Source of the DNA: Arcobacter sp.
GTDB taxonomy: Bacteria > Acidobacteriota > Terriglobia > Bryobacterales > Bryobacteraceae
DNA length: 63,814 nt
Assembly (NCBI GenBank): GCA_020723085.1
Contig: DYJN01000020.1
Location: 1 to 63,814 of the forward strand
Direction: 5' to 3'
The position numbers were made by a program, and so were the translations under genes. The notes beneath the pieces are model-generated. The model did not search any database, had not been told where the DNA came from, and saw only the letters and a program-made list of their open reading frames with translations. Within the stretch, counting starts at the first letter, position 1; each line of letters opens with the position of its first letter. Below are positions 33,500 through 41,492 of the stretch, in pieces.

Positions 33500-33514
33500 A
33501 ACCCCTTCAGGGTT
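33500..33514 (+). terminator. short terminator after the isomerase gene
   Basis: AACCC and GGGTT form a 5-bp stem around CTTCA, followed by TTCTCC, 1 bp after the isomerase stop. The hairpin is weak, but its position is right. Confidence 0.35.
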
Positions 33515-33580
33515 TTCTCCGGGCCCGCCTCAGGGGAAACCGGGATTCATTCGCTCCGCCATCCGCGGCACAATCGGGGC

Positions 33581-34474
33581 GTGCCGAGTCCCGTCCCCGA
33601 CGAAAGGCGCGCCCACGCACGGCTGCCGAGCACAAACAGGCTCGAAGTCACGCTGACATGCGCAAACAGGGCATTGCAGATGTCAGCTCTGGTGACCGAC
33701 GCCCATGAATTCGGTTTGGGCATACTTGCTCAGGCGCCCCTGCAGCCAGGCGACGTCGTGACGGTTGAATCCTGCGCGGCCGGGAACTCGATTGGCGGAC
33801 GGTTGCGGGCGCGCGGCGCCGTGCGCTGGTGCCAGCCTTCAGAGGGAGGATACCACCGGGCGGGCATCCGCTTTCTCCCTGCCGAGCCGGCGCCGGAAGC
33901 AGAGCCGGCGACCGTGGATTACTACGAGACTCTCCAGGTGAATCCCAAGGCTTCTCCTGAGACCATTCACCGGGTGTACCGGCTGCTGGCGCAGCAGTTC
34001 CACCCTGACAACCAGGAGACGGGCGACGAGCGGTTGTTCCGCCAGATAGTCGAGGCCTATCGCGTGCTTAGCGATCCCGAGCAGCGCGCCGCGTACGACC
34101 TGAACCACGCCGCCATGCTCCACGCCCGGTGGCGTGTCTTTCAATCGCCGAAAGCCGCGCTCGGCCCGGAGGCGGAGAAACGCAAACGCCACGGGGTCCT
34201 GCGCGCCCTGTACGCGAAGCGGCAGCAGGATCCGCATGCCCCGGGCGTCACCATTTTCGAACTGGAAGACCTGCTTGGCATCCCCCGCGACCATCTCGAG
34301 TTCACGCTGTGGTACCTGAAAGAGCGCGGCCTTCTCGTGCGGGGCGACAACAACCGCTTCCAGATCACCGCCGCCGGCGTCGACTACGCCGAACAGATCG
34401 AAGAGCGCGAGAACTTCCGCGCCCGCCAACCGGACGATCACCTGTTGCCCTCGGGGCGCGCCATGGCGGACTGA
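33581..34474 (+). CDS. PilZ - J-domain - winged-helix fusion protein
   Basis: This 297-residue protein has an unusual domain order. An N-terminal PilZ-like barrel (about 7-100) carries the ERRAHARL c-di-GMP-type arginine motif; the second motif reads DAHEFG, where D/NxSxxG is expected, so c-di-GMP binding is uncertain. A J domain (about 113-175) keeps the essential HPD (141-143), predicting stimulation of a DnaK-type chaperone. A C-terminal winged-helix-like segment (about 222-275, VTIFELEDLLGIPRDHLEFT) follows. The start is a GTG; no ATG is available. It stands between the isomerase and an adaptor gene on the other strand. A chaperone function gated by second messenger is a hypothesis. Confidence 0.8.
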   Translation: MPSPVPDERRAHARLPSTNRLEVTLTCANRALQMSALVTDAHEFGLGILAQAPLQPGDVVTVESCAAGNSIGGRLRARGAVRWCQPSEGGYHRAGIRFLPAEPAPEAEPATVDYYETLQVNPKASPETIHRVYRLLAQQFHPDNQETGDERLFRQIVEAYRVLSDPEQRAAYDLNHAAMLHARWRVFQSPKAALGPEAEKRKRHGVLRALYAKRQQDPHAPGVTIFELEDLLGIPRDHLEFTLWYLKERGLLVRGDNNRFQITAAGVDYAEQIEERENFRARQPDDHLLPSGRAMAD

Positions 34475-34491
34475 ACTGCGGGGCGCTCCGA

Positions 34492-35715
34492 TTATGGGCG
34501 GTCTTCGGGGAAAGCCGCCCGCACTTCCATGCCCGCTGCCAGCGGGCGGTCAGCGGGCAGCGCCACCGCATCTCCAGGCCGCAGTCCGCCGCGCACTTCC
34601 GCCTTCACTTCGCTCGCCGCGCCGATCTCCACCCTGCGCCATTCGATGCGCTTGCCTGACAGGACGAACGCGCCCATCTCCTCGCCTTGGCGCCGCAACG
34701 CCGCCTTCGGAACCGTCACGGCATTCTCCACCACCTGCGAACGGATGCGCACGTTGACATTGGCGCCCGGCGGAAGATCCAGCGCCGGGTTTTCACACAT
34801 GGCCCAGACTTCGCCCACCATCCGCGTGCCGAGGGGGGTGATCTGGGTTGGCATCTTCTCCACGCTCGCCCGCCAGGTCTTTCCGGGCGCCGCGTCCCAG
34901 GTGATCTGCACGGGCAGGCCGGCCTTCACGCGCCCCAGTTCCGGCTCGTCGACATAGATGGCGACCTTGAGCCTTGCTATTTCGCCCACTCGCGCCACCA
35001 GCGCTCCGGTTTCCACCCAGTCTCCGGGCCGCACCGGCAGATCGTAGACGGCGCCGGCGCGCGGGGAGCGAAGCCTGCATTCAGCCAGGGCCCGCTGCGC
35101 GTCCTGAAACGCGGCCTCCGCTTCCCGCAGGCGCGCTCTGGCAGCCGCCAGATCCGTGTCCGCCACCAGCGCAGCGCGGCGCTCCCGCTGCGCTTTGAGT
35201 TCGGATTCCAGTTGCGCCGCGCGGTCGCGCGCCTGATCCAGCTCGCTGCGCGAGGCCGCGCCTTTGCCTGCGAGCCGCTCGAGGGCTCCGGCGTCCCGGC
35301 GCGCGGCCTCCAACTCCAGGCGGAGCTTCGCGATCAAGCCTTCCAGTTGCGCGATCTCCGCCTGCCGTCCGCCGCGCTCCAGGGCGCGCAGTTCCGCCTG
35401 CGCCACGGCAACGCGCGCTTCCGCCGCCGAAACGGCGGTGCGGGCCTCGGTATCGTCGAGCTCGGCCAGCACTGCTCCTTCCGCCACGCGTGCGCCGCGT
35501 TCCACCAGCACGCGGCGGACCCGTCCGGCGCGCAGGGCGCGCACCGGAGCCCACTCGGCCGGCTCCGTCTTTCCATTCGTCGTCAGGACGCTGACCAGCG
35601 TCTCCCGGCCTACCCGCGCGAACGGCACTTCCGGCGGCGCGGGCTTCCTGGAAGCCAGCCACAGGATCAGCGCCGCCCCCGCCACGGCCGTTCCAATCGC
35701 GGCCCATCGTTTCAT
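34492..35715 (-). CDS. HlyD/RND-type periplasmic adaptor
   Basis: This 407-residue membrane fusion protein links an inner membrane exporter to an outer membrane channel. It has an N-terminal membrane segment (AAIGTAVAGAALILWLAS), a barrel-sandwich lipoyl domain (GRVRRVLVERGARVAEGAVLAEL), a long alpha hairpin rich in Ala/Glu/Arg (about 90-220) and beta-barrel domains. GGGAG precedes the ATG by about 9 nt. No pump or outer membrane partner lies next to it; the RND pump at 57734 is 22 kb away. An upstream in-frame extension overlaps the next gene and was not used. Confidence 0.85.
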   Translation of the reverse strand: MKRWAAIGTAVAGAALILWLASRKPAPPEVPFARVGRETLVSVLTTNGKTEPAEWAPVRALRAGRVRRVLVERGARVAEGAVLAELDDTEARTAVSAAEARVAVAQAELRALERGGRQAEIAQLEGLIAKLRLELEAARRDAGALERLAGKGAASRSELDQARDRAAQLESELKAQRERRAALVADTDLAAARARLREAEAAFQDAQRALAECRLRSPRAGAVYDLPVRPGDWVETGALVARVGEIARLKVAIYVDEPELGRVKAGLPVQITWDAAPGKTWRASVEKMPTQITPLGTRMVGEVWAMCENPALDLPPGANVNVRIRSQVVENAVTVPKAALRRQGEEMGAFVLSGKRIEWRRVEIGAASEVKAEVRGGLRPGDAVALPADRPLAAGMEVRAAFPEDRP

Positions 35716-35746
35716 TCGCACAGGCTCCCCATTACGGTTCTCCGAA

Positions 35747-36316
35747 CTATCCTCGCACGCGGGCGCACCAGCGGAACAGCAGCCGCCACTCCGCCATCTG
35801 AATGGCTTTGGCGAGCCGCTCGGCCTCGCTGCCCGGCTCCCGCCGCGCCCGTGCGCAGAACCGGACAAAGTTTTCGGCGTCCCATCTTGCGCCCGGCTTC
35901 CAGTGCGCGCCGGCATGCTGCTCCGCCAGCGCCCGGGCCTCCTCGAGAAGCTCCGTGTGGACCGGATGGGGGCCCGTGGCGCGGAACCAGTAGCCTGCGT
36001 TCCAGTCATCGGGTTCCTGCCGGTGCAGGATGCCGTGCCAGTAGCTGCCCTCGGGCGTTGGCAGATCCTGCGCTACACGATGGCAGGCTTCAAAATCCCG
36101 CAAGTACAGCCATAACCCGGCCAGCGCCCCCTGCGGGCTGTACGCCGCCGGGAACAGGATGTCCGCGCTCGACCCGCGGACCGCCTCCACCTCCGGCGCC
36201 CGCGCCGGATTGCGGCACACCAGAGGCATCTCGTACCCCTCTCCGGCGGAGACGAGCGCCGCCGCTGCCTCCGGCGATACCGCCAAGTCCTGCAGCCATT
36301 CCCGGATTCCGATCAT
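35747..36316 (-). CDS. conserved-looking hypothetical protein with HxxxHRxE motif
   Basis: This 189-residue soluble protein is of unknown function. The most striking stretch is YWHGILHRQEPDDWNAGYWF, with two histidines, an Arg-Gln-Glu and Asp-Asp-Trp-Asn arranged like a metal or catalytic site. It is not a fold I can name. AGGAG lies 9 nt before the ATG. It is 36 bp from the DapA-like gene upstream and 31 bp from the adaptor gene downstream, all on the minus strand, so it may belong to an operon. Confidence 0.65.
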   Translation of the reverse strand: MIGIREWLQDLAVSPEAAAALVSAGEGYEMPLVCRNPARAPEVEAVRGSSADILFPAAYSPQGALAGLWLYLRDFEACHRVAQDLPTPEGSYWHGILHRQEPDDWNAGYWFRATGPHPVHTELLEEARALAEQHAGAHWKPGARWDAENFVRFCARARREPGSEAERLAKAIQMAEWRLLFRWCARVRG

Positions 36317-36352
36317 GCCGCTACGCTCCTGCGCGAATGATGCAGAGGAAAA

Positions 36353-37237
36353 TCAGCCGTTCAATCCCTGAAATGCCTCTTCGATTTCCTTCTTCGCCTC
36401 GGGCTGTAAGGGCGCCAGCGGCAGGCGGCACGGCCCGCCGTAGTAGCCGTTCAGATCCATTGCATATTTCAGCCCGGGAATGCCGTATTTCACGGTAACG
36501 AGAACCGCTGCTCTGGAAATGCGCCGCTGCCAGTCCATGGCGGCGTCGAACTCCCGCTGACGGTGCGCCTCCCAGATGGCGATCACGGAGTATGGAGCGG
36601 CGTTGGCGTACGCGAGAACCGCGCCCGCGGCCCCAACCGCCAGCGAAGGCGCCAGTGTGGGGGCGGAGCCCACCAGCACCTGGAATCCGGGCTTCGAATC
36701 GCGGATCATCTGCATCACTTTTTCGAGATTTCCGCTGCTTTCTTTGATGGCGATGATGTTGGGATGGTGGCTCAATTCCGCCACCGTGACTGCCGGAATG
36801 TCCACTCCGGTGGCCTGCGGCCAGTTGTAAATCATGACCGGAACCGGGCTTTGATCGGCCACCGCCCGGAAATAGAGCGCCTGCGCCGGGCCGTTGTTGA
36901 CGAGGTTCTTGTAGTAATGCGGCGTCCGCACCATGGCCGCCTTGTAGCCCATCTCCGCCGCCCGCCGCGTCAGTTCCAGCGTCTCCTTCACGCTCTCGGC
37001 TCCCGTGCCGCACAGCAGGAGCTTCTCCGGCGCGGCGTGTTTCGCCACGAGTTCGAACATCCGGAGCTTTTCCTCGAACGTGAGGTGGACGCTTTCGCCC
37101 GTCGAGCCGCAGACCACGAAGCCGGCAAGCCCCAAGCGGTTCCACTTGCCGACGTTATGCGCCACTTTGGCCTCGTAAATCTCGCCATCGGCGTTGAAGG
37201 GCGTCGTGATGGGCGGGAAGATTCCGTGGAGCTTCAT
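36353..37237 (-). CDS. dihydrodipicolinate synthase family aldolase
   Basis: This TIM-barrel aldolase of about 294 residues belongs to the DapA/N-acetylneuraminate lyase family. The Schiff-base lysine lies in IAIKESSG, and the pyruvate-binding GSTGES and the Tyr of VMIYNWP are also present. True DapA (lysine and diaminopimelate synthesis) is possible, but several paralogues act on sugar acids, so the gene name is left open. The start is the ATG at 37237 preceded by GGAA; a GTG one codon earlier is in frame. It lies downstream of the atpE terminator and is probably transcribed separately. Confidence 0.85.
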   Translation of the reverse strand: MKLHGIFPPITTPFNADGEIYEAKVAHNVGKWNRLGLAGFVVCGSTGESVHLTFEEKLRMFELVAKHAAPEKLLLCGTGAESVKETLELTRRAAEMGYKAAMVRTPHYYKNLVNNGPAQALYFRAVADQSPVPVMIYNWPQATGVDIPAVTVAELSHHPNIIAIKESSGNLEKVMQMIRDSKPGFQVLVGSAPTLAPSLAVGAAGAVLAYANAAPYSVIAIWEAHRQREFDAAMDWQRRISRAAVLVTVKYGIPGLKYAMDLNGYYGGPCRLPLAPLQPEAKKEIEEAFQGLNG

Positions 37238-37260
37238 CACTTCCTAGCGTAAAAACAAAA

Positions 37261-37282
37261 GGGCCCGGCGCGCGCCGGGCCC
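37261..37282 (-). terminator. strong terminator of the atp (F0) operon
   Basis: A perfect palindrome, GGGCCCGGCGC/GCGCCGGGCCC, is followed on the minus strand by TTTTGTTTTTAC. It lies 26 bp past the atpE stop and ends the F0 gene set, separating it from the DapA-like gene. Confidence 0.8.
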
Positions 37283-37308
37283 TTGCGTGTCTTGGACGCC
37301 TAAGGCGG

Positions 37309-37596
37309 TCAGCGGCCGATGTTGATCAGCGTGAACAGCGCCAGCGACTCGATGAATGCGAGGCCCAGAATCAGGAGGATGCGGATGGCGCCCGTCGCTC
37401 CCGGGTTCCGTGCGATGCCCTCGACCGAAGCGGCGATGGCCTTGCCCTGCGCCAGGGCGCAGACGCTGGAAGCGATCGCCATGGCGAACGCGCCCGGCAG
37501 CACGAAGACGCCGCCGGACTGCTGCCCCTGTTGCGCGAATGCCGGCGCGGCCAGAAGCAGCAGCGCCGCCAGGATCAGAAAGTTGCGAACTTGCAT
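37309..37596 (-). CDS. atpE: ATP synthase F0 subunit c
   Basis: Subunit c forms the ion-translocating ring. The 95-residue product carries an N-terminal signal-like segment (MQVRNFLILAALLLLAAPAFA) before the two-helix hairpin, longer than the usual 70-80. The ion site is in helix 2 (LAFIESLALF, Glu then Ser). In helix 1 a Gln (ALAQGKAI) lies where Na+-binding rings have theirs, and the loop ARNPGA replaces ARQPEA. Gln plus Glu-Ser is seen in Na+-type rings, but the Tyr ligand is Phe here, so ion choice is open. It is the last gene of the F0 set. Confidence 0.93.
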   Translation of the reverse strand: MQVRNFLILAALLLLAAPAFAQQGQQSGGVFVLPGAFAMAIASSVCALAQGKAIAASVEGIARNPGATGAIRILLILGLAFIESLALFTLINIGR

Positions 37597-37693
37597 CGGT
37601 GGTTTCTCCTTCTATGAATTGGCCCTCAGGAGGTGGTTGCGCACCGTGCGTTGGGACGCCGGGGCCTCACACTGACGGCCGATGATGCCGCGA

Positions 37694-38434
37694 TCAATGC
37701 CCTTCATGCGCCACGGCCTCGCCTACATAGACCATGCCGAGCATCATGAAGATGAATGCCTGAACGAATGAAACAAACATGTGCAGGGCCATGAAAATCA
37801 CCGGTATCACCCAGGGGGCAACGGCCAGGAACCCCAGGGTCACCTGCTCGCCCGCCAGCATGTTGGCGTAAAGTCGGATGGTCAGCGAAACCGGGCGGAT
37901 CAGGTGGCTGATCACTTCCAGGGGGAACATGAACCAGGCGATCAGCAACACGGGGCCGCAGAAATGTTTCAGGTGCCCCAGCAGCCCCTGCTCCTGAATC
38001 CCTTGACCGTTGTAATAGAAAAAGGTCGCGATGGCCGCGCCCGCCGGCACGAAGTAGTACATGGTGGGCGATTCGAACGACGGGATGATGCCCAGCAGGT
38101 TCGAAGTGAGGATGAAGAGGAAGATCATCGCGAACCACGGCAGGCGCTTCCTGTAGTCGTGCCCGATGATGTCTTTGGCCAGATCGGCGATGAAGCCGTA
38201 AACGCCCTCGATCACAAGCTGGAACTTGCCCGGACGGTCCACGCTCAGGGAAGCGCGGAGCGCCAGGGCGGCGCAGCACAGGATCAGGATGACCAGGATC
38301 TCCATGGCCATGTAGTTCGACCACGGCTTGGCGGGGTCTTCGGTGTGATAACCGGCCAGTTGGAAGAGAGCGTTGGCGGGCGCAGCCAGATGCCTGTTCA
38401 GCAGCGCCGTGAACCACAATTCATGCTCGTGCAT
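37694..38434 (-). CDS. atpB: ATP synthase F0 subunit a
   Basis: Subunit a (246 residues) forms the ion half-channels against the c ring. The essential arginine is in RPVSLTIRLYANMLAGE, and the GIIPSFESPTM and VIFMALHMFVSFVQAFIF segments are typical. It starts inside the last codons of atpI (14-bp overlap) and is followed by atpE after 97 bp. The C-terminal GEAVAHEGH is a common ending. Confidence 0.95.
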   Translation of the reverse strand: MHEHELWFTALLNRHLAAPANALFQLAGYHTEDPAKPWSNYMAMEILVILILCCAALALRASLSVDRPGKFQLVIEGVYGFIADLAKDIIGHDYRKRLPWFAMIFLFILTSNLLGIIPSFESPTMYYFVPAGAAIATFFYYNGQGIQEQGLLGHLKHFCGPVLLIAWFMFPLEVISHLIRPVSLTIRLYANMLAGEQVTLGFLAVAPWVIPVIFMALHMFVSFVQAFIFMMLGMVYVGEAVAHEGH

Positions 38435-38804
38435 AAAAGAGCTCGATCAGGGCTTCGATGGTGGCGGCCGTCAGCGCGACGGTGAGGCCGGAGGCAAGCG
38501 CAACGCGGCTGCCCCCGCAAATTTCCAAGATAACATAGGCGATTGCGCCCAACAGCAGCACCCGGAACATATGCGTTACCAGGCGGACCTTCTTCACCGG
38601 ACGCCCTTCGGCGGCTGCCTGCAGGTCTCCCACCAGCCGGTGCAGCAGCCAGAACGAAAGCCCGGCGATTCCCGCTCCTCCCAGGAAGCTGAGCATGGCG
38701 TTGGCGTCGCGGAACACCCACCACGCGCTTCCGCCCGCCGCCGTCACCGCCACTGCCAGCCACACGATCCGCCGGATCACGCGGCCGTAGTCGAGATCTC
38801 TCAT
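38421..38804 (-). CDS. atpI: ATP synthase subunit I (AtpI-like)
   Basis: This 127-residue membrane protein has four hydrophobic segments and sits directly upstream of atpB, the classical atpI position. AtpI proteins are accessory: they help assemble the c ring and may carry Mg2+. Sequence conservation in this family is low; position and topology are the main evidence. It overlaps atpZ by four bases and atpB by 14. Confidence 0.8.
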   Translation of the reverse strand: MRDLDYGRVIRRIVWLAVAVTAAGGSAWWVFRDANAMLSFLGGAGIAGLSFWLLHRLVGDLQAAAEGRPVKKVRLVTHMFRVLLLGAIAYVILEICGGSRVALASGLTVALTAATIEALIELFYARA

Positions 38805-39043
38805 CGCTCCCTGTCAAGCCCTTCGATCCGCACCGCCTGGCGGAACGTCTCATACATCCCCGCGGCACAGCCCAGGATCAGGCCAACCAGATACAGGTAT
38901 CCGGTTCCGTACCTCTGATCGAGCCAGTCGCCGATCTTGTAGCAGACGAGTCCGCTGATCGGCGTCACGAACGCGAGCCCCGCATACGCTCCCGCCTTGG
39001 CATAGGGACTCAGCCCTTTGCGCTCCTGCTGGCCGTCGTCCAC
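38801..39043 (-). CDS. atpZ: AtpZ/AtpI-type accessory protein
   Basis: This small membrane protein of about 80 residues has two helices (AGAYAGLAFVTPISGLVCY and YLYLVGLILGCAAGMYE) joined by a short loop, the AtpZ pattern. The family acts with AtpI in F0 assembly. The frame is open back to a GTG at 39109; the GTG at 39043, which has GGAG just upstream, gives a more typical N-terminus but with unusually short spacing. It is the first gene of the F0 set. Confidence 0.75.
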   Translation of the reverse strand: MDDGQQERKGLSPYAKAGAYAGLAFVTPISGLVCYKIGDWLDQRYGTGYLYLVGLILGCAAGMYETFRQAVRIEGLDRER

Positions 39044-39146
39044 GACTCCAGTGTAAGCCCTGGCGCGGCGCGGAGCGCTCCGCCACAGCGCTTCGCAGTG
39101 GGCCTTCACCGGTCCGCGATGTTACAATGTCGTTCGAGCGCCCACT

Positions 39147-39235
39147 GGCGAAGTGGCGGAACTGGCAGACGCACCAGACTCAAAATCTGGCGAACCTTAC
39201 GGTTCGTGTGGGTTCGACCCCCACCTTCGCCACCA
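39147..39235 (+). tRNA. tRNA-Leu (anticodon CAA)
   Basis: The acceptor GGCGAAG pairs with CTTCGCC, and CCA is encoded. The anticodon stem CCAGA/TCTGG has loop CTCAAAA, anticodon CAA (reads UUG). The long variable arm GAACCTTACGGTTCG forms its own hairpin, as expected for leucine. The T arm is GTGGG-TTCGACC-CCCAC. A TACAAT box at 39123-39128 is a probable -10 element; no good -35 was seen. Confidence 0.96.
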
Positions 39236-39641
39236 CTCCCGGCAGGTTCTTCCCGGCGGACAGACGTCAAGCTGGAACCGCATCGCTTCCTTCCGCAGTT
39301 CACAGACCCGTGCCAGTCCATGCAGGCAGGAGCCGGAGCCGCGGGTAAAGCGGTTCGAAGCCTGACGGGAGGGAGCGGTTCCAGCGCTGCTGCCATGCGG
39401 GTTGCCGCTTCATCCACGATCGCCTGCCAGCGCCATCGCAGCAGGCAATCTCCGCTGCGCGGTCGTCCTGCGGGTCGTCCTTCGCCGCGGTTTTCTTTCA
39501 TCCTGATGTCCCGCAGGGGCATTGCGGCCCGGCGGCGCCTGCGGCGCTGAGCCGCGGCTCTGACAAACGCCCCATGGACGCGGGTGAGCGCCACGAGGGT
39601 CCCGTTCAGCATTGCCGCCGGCCGGAATCAGAAAAGCCCTG
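39236..39641. other. intergenic region, no gene seen
   Basis: About 400 bp lie between tRNA-Leu(CAA) and the 3' end of the esterase gene. Long frames cross it, but they run through the tRNA or are Arg/Ala/Pro-biased. No terminator or RNA structure stood out. Confidence 0.5.
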
Positions 39642-40832
39642 TCACCGTGTCCGCCAAAGATTCGGGAGGAACCGGAAATACAGCAAGTGCCGCCAGGTGG
39701 ACCAATCGTGGGCGCCGCGCCCCCCCGCGTAATATTCATGCCGGATGTTGTGCCGCTCCAGCGCCTGATGCAAGGCGGCGCACCGCGCCCCCATCGGGCC
39801 TTTGGCCTCTTCCGTCCCCTGTCCGACAAACAGGTAGGCCACCTTGCGGTTCACCTGCGGATCATTCAGGAACTTCTCCAGCGACCTCTCCGCATCCACA
39901 TCGCCCGCACTTAGAATTCCAAACGAAGCGAACAGATCCAGGGAGCGGAACCCGACGAACATCGCATGCCTCCCTCCCATCGACAAGCCGGACAAGGCGC
40001 GCCCGCGCGGATCCTTCCGCACGCTGTACAACCGCTCGACCAGCGGAATGACGTGCTTGCGGAGTTCCGCCTCGAACAGATCGAATGTCAATGCCACATG
40101 CTTCGGATGGTTGCGGTGGATCATCTGGTTGTTCGGGATGGCGATCACCATCGGCACGGCTTTCCCTTCCGCCAGCAGGTTGTCCATCATCCAATCCACG
40201 CGCCCGTCGTAGACCCAGTTCCGGGGAAGGTCGCCGCTGCCGCCGACCAGGTAAAGGACCGGGTAGGTCTTCCTGCGGTCGTATCCGGGCGGAGTGTAGA
40301 CGTACAGACCGCGTGCGCCGCCGGTGACGCTCGAATGGTAAACATGCCGTGTCACGGCGCCGTGCGGAACGTTGCGGGCGTCGAAGTAGTTGGGTCCGCT
40401 CCCATGCACGACGAGCGTGCTGAAGGCCGGCATCGCCGTCGACCCGGCGATCGTGTTGTTCGGGTCGGCGACGCGCACGCCGTCGATGAGGAAGTGGTAT
40501 TGATACATGTCCGGAGCCAGCGGTCCGATTTCCAGAGTCCAGACCCCGTTCTCGCCCCTGCTGAAGGGGACCGGCTTGTTGCCCTTTCCGATGCCGGTCA
40601 GCACCGCGCCGGTCAGCAGAACCTGTTTGGCTTCCGGCGCCCGGACGCGGAACACGACAGTCCCGTCGTCGCGGACGTCCGGCGAATTCAGCGTAGCCGT
40701 AAAAGGAACGAGATTCTCCGTGTTCTTCTGCGGGCGCCAGTCCAGATTCACGTGCGATTGTTGCGCGTGCATCAGGACACCCGCCAGCAGGGACGGCAAC
40801 AGCATGATGAAGGGGCGAAGGGCGTGGTTCAT
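39642..40832 (-). CDS. secreted esterase (CE1/feruloyl esterase-like) with E-set domain
   Basis: This 396-residue exported enzyme has a signal peptide (PFIMLLPSLLAGVLMHAQ), then an immunoglobulin-like E-set domain (about 40-150; VVFRVRAPEAKQVLLTG, WTLEIGPLAPDMYQYHFLIDG), then an alpha/beta-hydrolase domain of the esterase D/CE1 type. The nucleophile is the Ser in GLSMGGR; the catalytic His is probably in RGAHDWSTW. Relatives cleave feruloyl or acetyl groups from plant polysaccharides. GGAGGAA lies 6 nt before the ATG, with a good promoter 60-90 bp upstream. Confidence 0.88.
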   Translation of the reverse strand: MNHALRPFIMLLPSLLAGVLMHAQQSHVNLDWRPQKNTENLVPFTATLNSPDVRDDGTVVFRVRAPEAKQVLLTGAVLTGIGKGNKPVPFSRGENGVWTLEIGPLAPDMYQYHFLIDGVRVADPNNTIAGSTAMPAFSTLVVHGSGPNYFDARNVPHGAVTRHVYHSSVTGGARGLYVYTPPGYDRRKTYPVLYLVGGSGDLPRNWVYDGRVDWMMDNLLAEGKAVPMVIAIPNNQMIHRNHPKHVALTFDLFEAELRKHVIPLVERLYSVRKDPRGRALSGLSMGGRHAMFVGFRSLDLFASFGILSAGDVDAERSLEKFLNDPQVNRKVAYLFVGQGTEEAKGPMGARCAALHQALERHNIRHEYYAGGRGAHDWSTWRHLLYFRFLPNLWRTR

Positions 40833-41188
40833 CGAGTATTCCTCCACTGGAGAGCGGGCGGCCAAGCTTTCCGGTCGGGCACCGCGCGCTGTTATTCTAC
40901 AGCCCTGCCGGCCGCCTGTCAGGCGTTCCCGCCTGCATGGCGCCCGCATGTGCGGCGCGTTTCAGCCGCGCTTTCCGGTTCGGCGATCCGGAGGTCCGGG
41001 TTTCCGCATGAAGTCACGGTCTCCATCGCCGTAGCCGTGGCGCAACCGCCATGCCGGACCCTGCCGGCAATCATGCTGTGGATCCCCCCTCTCAAGTGGA
41101 AGGCGGGGCGGCTCTCGCCATTCGTCCCGCCGCGATGCTCAGGCGTTTTCTCAGGCAGTGCGGCGGCATGATCCCAAAGCGCGGCGAT
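40833..41188. other. intergenic region with esterase promoter
   Basis: About 350 bp lie between divergent esterase and tRNA-Pro transcription units. Apart from the two promoters listed separately, no gene or structured element was seen. Confidence 0.5.
40894..40922 (-). promoter_or_regulatory. promoter of the esterase gene
   Basis: On the minus strand CTGACA is followed after 17 bp by TAGAAT, both 5 of 6 matches to the sigma70 consensus. The leader to the esterase start codon would be about 55 nt. Confidence 0.6.
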
Positions 41189-41218
41189 TTGCCGGATGCT
41201 GGTCCCGCCGCTTACAAT
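41189..41218 (+). promoter_or_regulatory. promoter of tRNA-Pro
   Basis: TTGCCG (41189-41194) and TACAAT (41213-41218) are 18 bp apart, with the tRNA beginning 11 nt after the -10 box. Confidence 0.65.
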
Positions 41219-41229
41219 GGAGGTTGGCT

Positions 41230-41307
41230 CGGGGCGTGGCTCAGCCTGGTTAGAGCGCCTGGTTCGGGACCAGGAGGTCGGTGGTTCAAATCCACTCGCC
41301 CCGACCA
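41230..41307 (+). tRNA. tRNA-Pro (anticodon CGG)
   Basis: The acceptor CGGGGCG pairs with CGCCCCG, and CCA is encoded. The anticodon stem CCTGG/CCAGG has loop TTCGGGA, anticodon CGG (reads CCG). The T arm is GGTGG-TTCAAAT-CCACT. It is 78 nt, with its own promoter upstream. Confidence 0.96.
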
Positions 41308-41492
41308 TTCCTTTTCCTTCCCGCCAATTGTCTCCTCCCGGTAGCGGAATCCTCGAGGTTTCCGGCTTTCCGGCTGAGGGCAAAGGGGCGAAACCGCTTC
41401 GCTCCGCCGCCGGGAGATTCCCTCATTTCTGCCGGGCTTGACCGGCGCCGCCGCCCGCCGGGTGCAAGCGCCGCGGCGGCGCGGACGGGCGC

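Noticed and set aside
39106-39612. Minus-strand frame crossing tRNA-Leu(CAA)
   Set aside because: It is the commonly seen spurious frame running antisense through a tRNA, with no independent support.
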